Source: Meridianimarinicoccus sp. MJW13 (GTDB taxonomy: Bacteria > Pseudomonadota > Alphaproteobacteria > Rhodobacterales > Rhodobacteraceae). Taken from it: 64,000 bases of DNA. The notes beneath the pieces are model-generated. The model ran no database searches. It had not been told where the DNA came from and was given only the letters and a program-made list of their open reading frames with translations. The stretch covers positions 124,001 to 188,000 of the forward strand of contig NZ_JACNMU010000007.1 in NCBI RefSeq assembly GCF_014901205.1, in the 5' to 3' direction. Below are positions 63,267 to 64,000 of this stretch, piece after piece. A program made the position numbers and the translations under genes. Positions within the stretch are counted from its first letter, which is position 1, and each line of letters starts with the position of its first letter.

Positions 63267-64000
63267 GTGTTCGACTTCTGCACAGACCCCGACGCGATTG
63301 AAGGAATGACCTGGCTTGCCTGTTACCTGACCACGGGCAAGCACATGGCGTTCTACACCTCCTTCGGGACGGTGCTGCTGTTGCTTGCGATCACGGCCCC
63401 CATCGCGCTGCTGTTCGGCTTTTTCGGTGCTGTTGCAGCCCGGTCGCAGATTGCGCCGCTGCGTTGGCTGGGCAAGGGCTATACCGCCATGGTGCGCGGC
63501 GTGCCGGACATCGCGTTTTTCCTGTTCGTACCGATCGCCATGGATCAGGGGTTCGAATGGCTGCGGCACAAGACCAAATGCCCCGACTGGGAATTCCCGG
63601 TGCGCCAGGGCAGCGACTTCGTGGTCTGCGATATCGCCAAGCTGCCGCAATCAAGCTCGGCCCAATGGGTGCATGAGGCTTATGGCTTCACGCTGGCGGT
63701 GCTGGCCTTCGCGGTGGTGTTCGGCGCCTTTGCGGCCAACGTGTTGTATGGCGCCATGAACGCGGTGCCGCGCGGACAGGTGGAAACCGCCGAGGCCTAT
63801 GGCATGTCCCGGCATCAGACTTTCTGGCGCATCGTGGTGCCGCAGATGTGGGTCTATGCCCTGCCCGGCCTGTCGAACCTCTGGCAGATCCTGATCAAGG
63901 CGACACCGCTGCTGTTCCTGCTGGGGGTCGAGGATATCGTCTATTGGGCGCGGGAACTGGGCGGTTCGAAAACCTCGACCTACGCCTATCCGCATCCCGA
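63267..64000 (+). CDS. Polar amino-acid ABC transporter permease, 5' part
   Basis: The frame is open from a GTG at 63267 (VFDFCTDPDAIEGMTWLACYLTTGKHMAFYTSF) to the window end and is not closed. Several membrane helices are visible (VLLLLAITAPIALLFGFFGAV and FTLAVLAFAVVFGAFAANVLYGAM). The EAA loop EAYGMSRHQTFWRIVVPQMW contacts the ATPase. An in-frame stop lies at 63249, so the start cannot be farther upstream; an ATG at 63306 is the alternative. It is a HisM/HisQ-type permease of the preceding transporter. Confidence 0.9.
   Translation, partial: MFDFCTDPDAIEGMTWLACYLTTGKHMAFYTSFGTVLLLLAITAPIALLFGFFGAVAARSQIAPLRWLGKGYTAMVRGVPDIAFFLFVPIAMDQGFEWLRHKTKCPDWEFPVRQGSDFVVCDIAKLPQSSSAQWVHEAYGFTLAVLAFAVVFGAFAANVLYGAMNAVPRGQVETAEAYGMSRHQTFWRIVVPQMWVYALPGLSNLWQILIKATPLLFLLGVEDIVYWARELGGSKTSTYAYPHP

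Overview
The window comes from a high-GC alphaproteobacterium, most likely a marine Rhodobacteraceae (Roseobacter-group) species. The reasons are the gene content and order (glmM-folP-folB, glyQ/glyS with a PPDK-like gene, ispZ near ftsY, hflKC-DUF2065-degP), a complete alphaproteobacterial sox thiosulfate-oxidation cluster, a SAM-II riboswitch in front of metZ, and an alphaproteobacterial-type LexA box (GTTC-N7-GTTC). I saw no tRNA, rRNA, CRISPR array or prophage.

Layout. 1-6100: the 3' part of ilvC with a clear terminator, a DMT permease, then leftward glmM-folP-folB and a secreted cell-wall hydrolase. 6100-15020: leftward glyQ, a DUF6446-like gene, gltS, glyS and a PPDK-like protein with a degenerate ATP half, with trkH upstream. 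15020-20620: a 62-bp tandem hairpin repeat, folE2, metZ under a SAM-II riboswitch, yciB/ispZ, a DMT permease and ftsY. 20620-30550: hairpin-rich spacers, an orphan NuoE-NuoF fusion, xseA diverging from purD, a small membrane protein/HlyD pair, a cupin, a VCBS-like secreted protein with a 2Fe-2S ferredoxin, and a short SOS-box-controlled OB-fold gene that looks like the tail of DnaE2. 30550-40630: a long leftward block with purA, DUF2842, thiN, rpiA, gor, hflK, hflC, DUF2065, an outer-membrane-like protein and a DegP-type protease. 40060-43320: an AhpD-like gene diverging from a TetR regulator, an M42 peptidase and a PAP2 phosphatase.

43300-55690 is the metabolic centre of the window. A short leftward unit (soxS and a GlcG/HbpS-like gene) diverges from soxV-soxW-soxXYZABCDEF, followed by DUF302 and YeeE/YedE genes. 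SoxY/SoxZ carry the sulfur intermediate, SoxAX attaches it, SoxB hydrolyses off sulfate, SoxCD oxidises the sulfane sulfur, and SoxV/W/S supply thiol reducing power in the periplasm. SoxE/F are the accessory cytochrome and flavoprotein. The YeeE/YedE protein could import thiosulfate or sulfur. No soxR is present in the window.

55800-64000: secG and pyrG, then an 842-bp IS5-family (IS427-like) element inserted exactly in the pyrG stop codon. Next come two AT-richer membrane-protein genes of unknown function, a GYD protein, a small lipoprotein, a TerB-like protein, and a polar amino-acid ABC transporter (ATPase, binding protein, and a permease running off the end).

The most unusual points are the leaderless SOS-controlled OB-fold gene, the PPDK-like protein with a lost ATP site, the unknown gene pair cut off from pyrG by the IS, the SAM-II switch with a competing hairpin, and the GlcG-like gene coupled to soxS.
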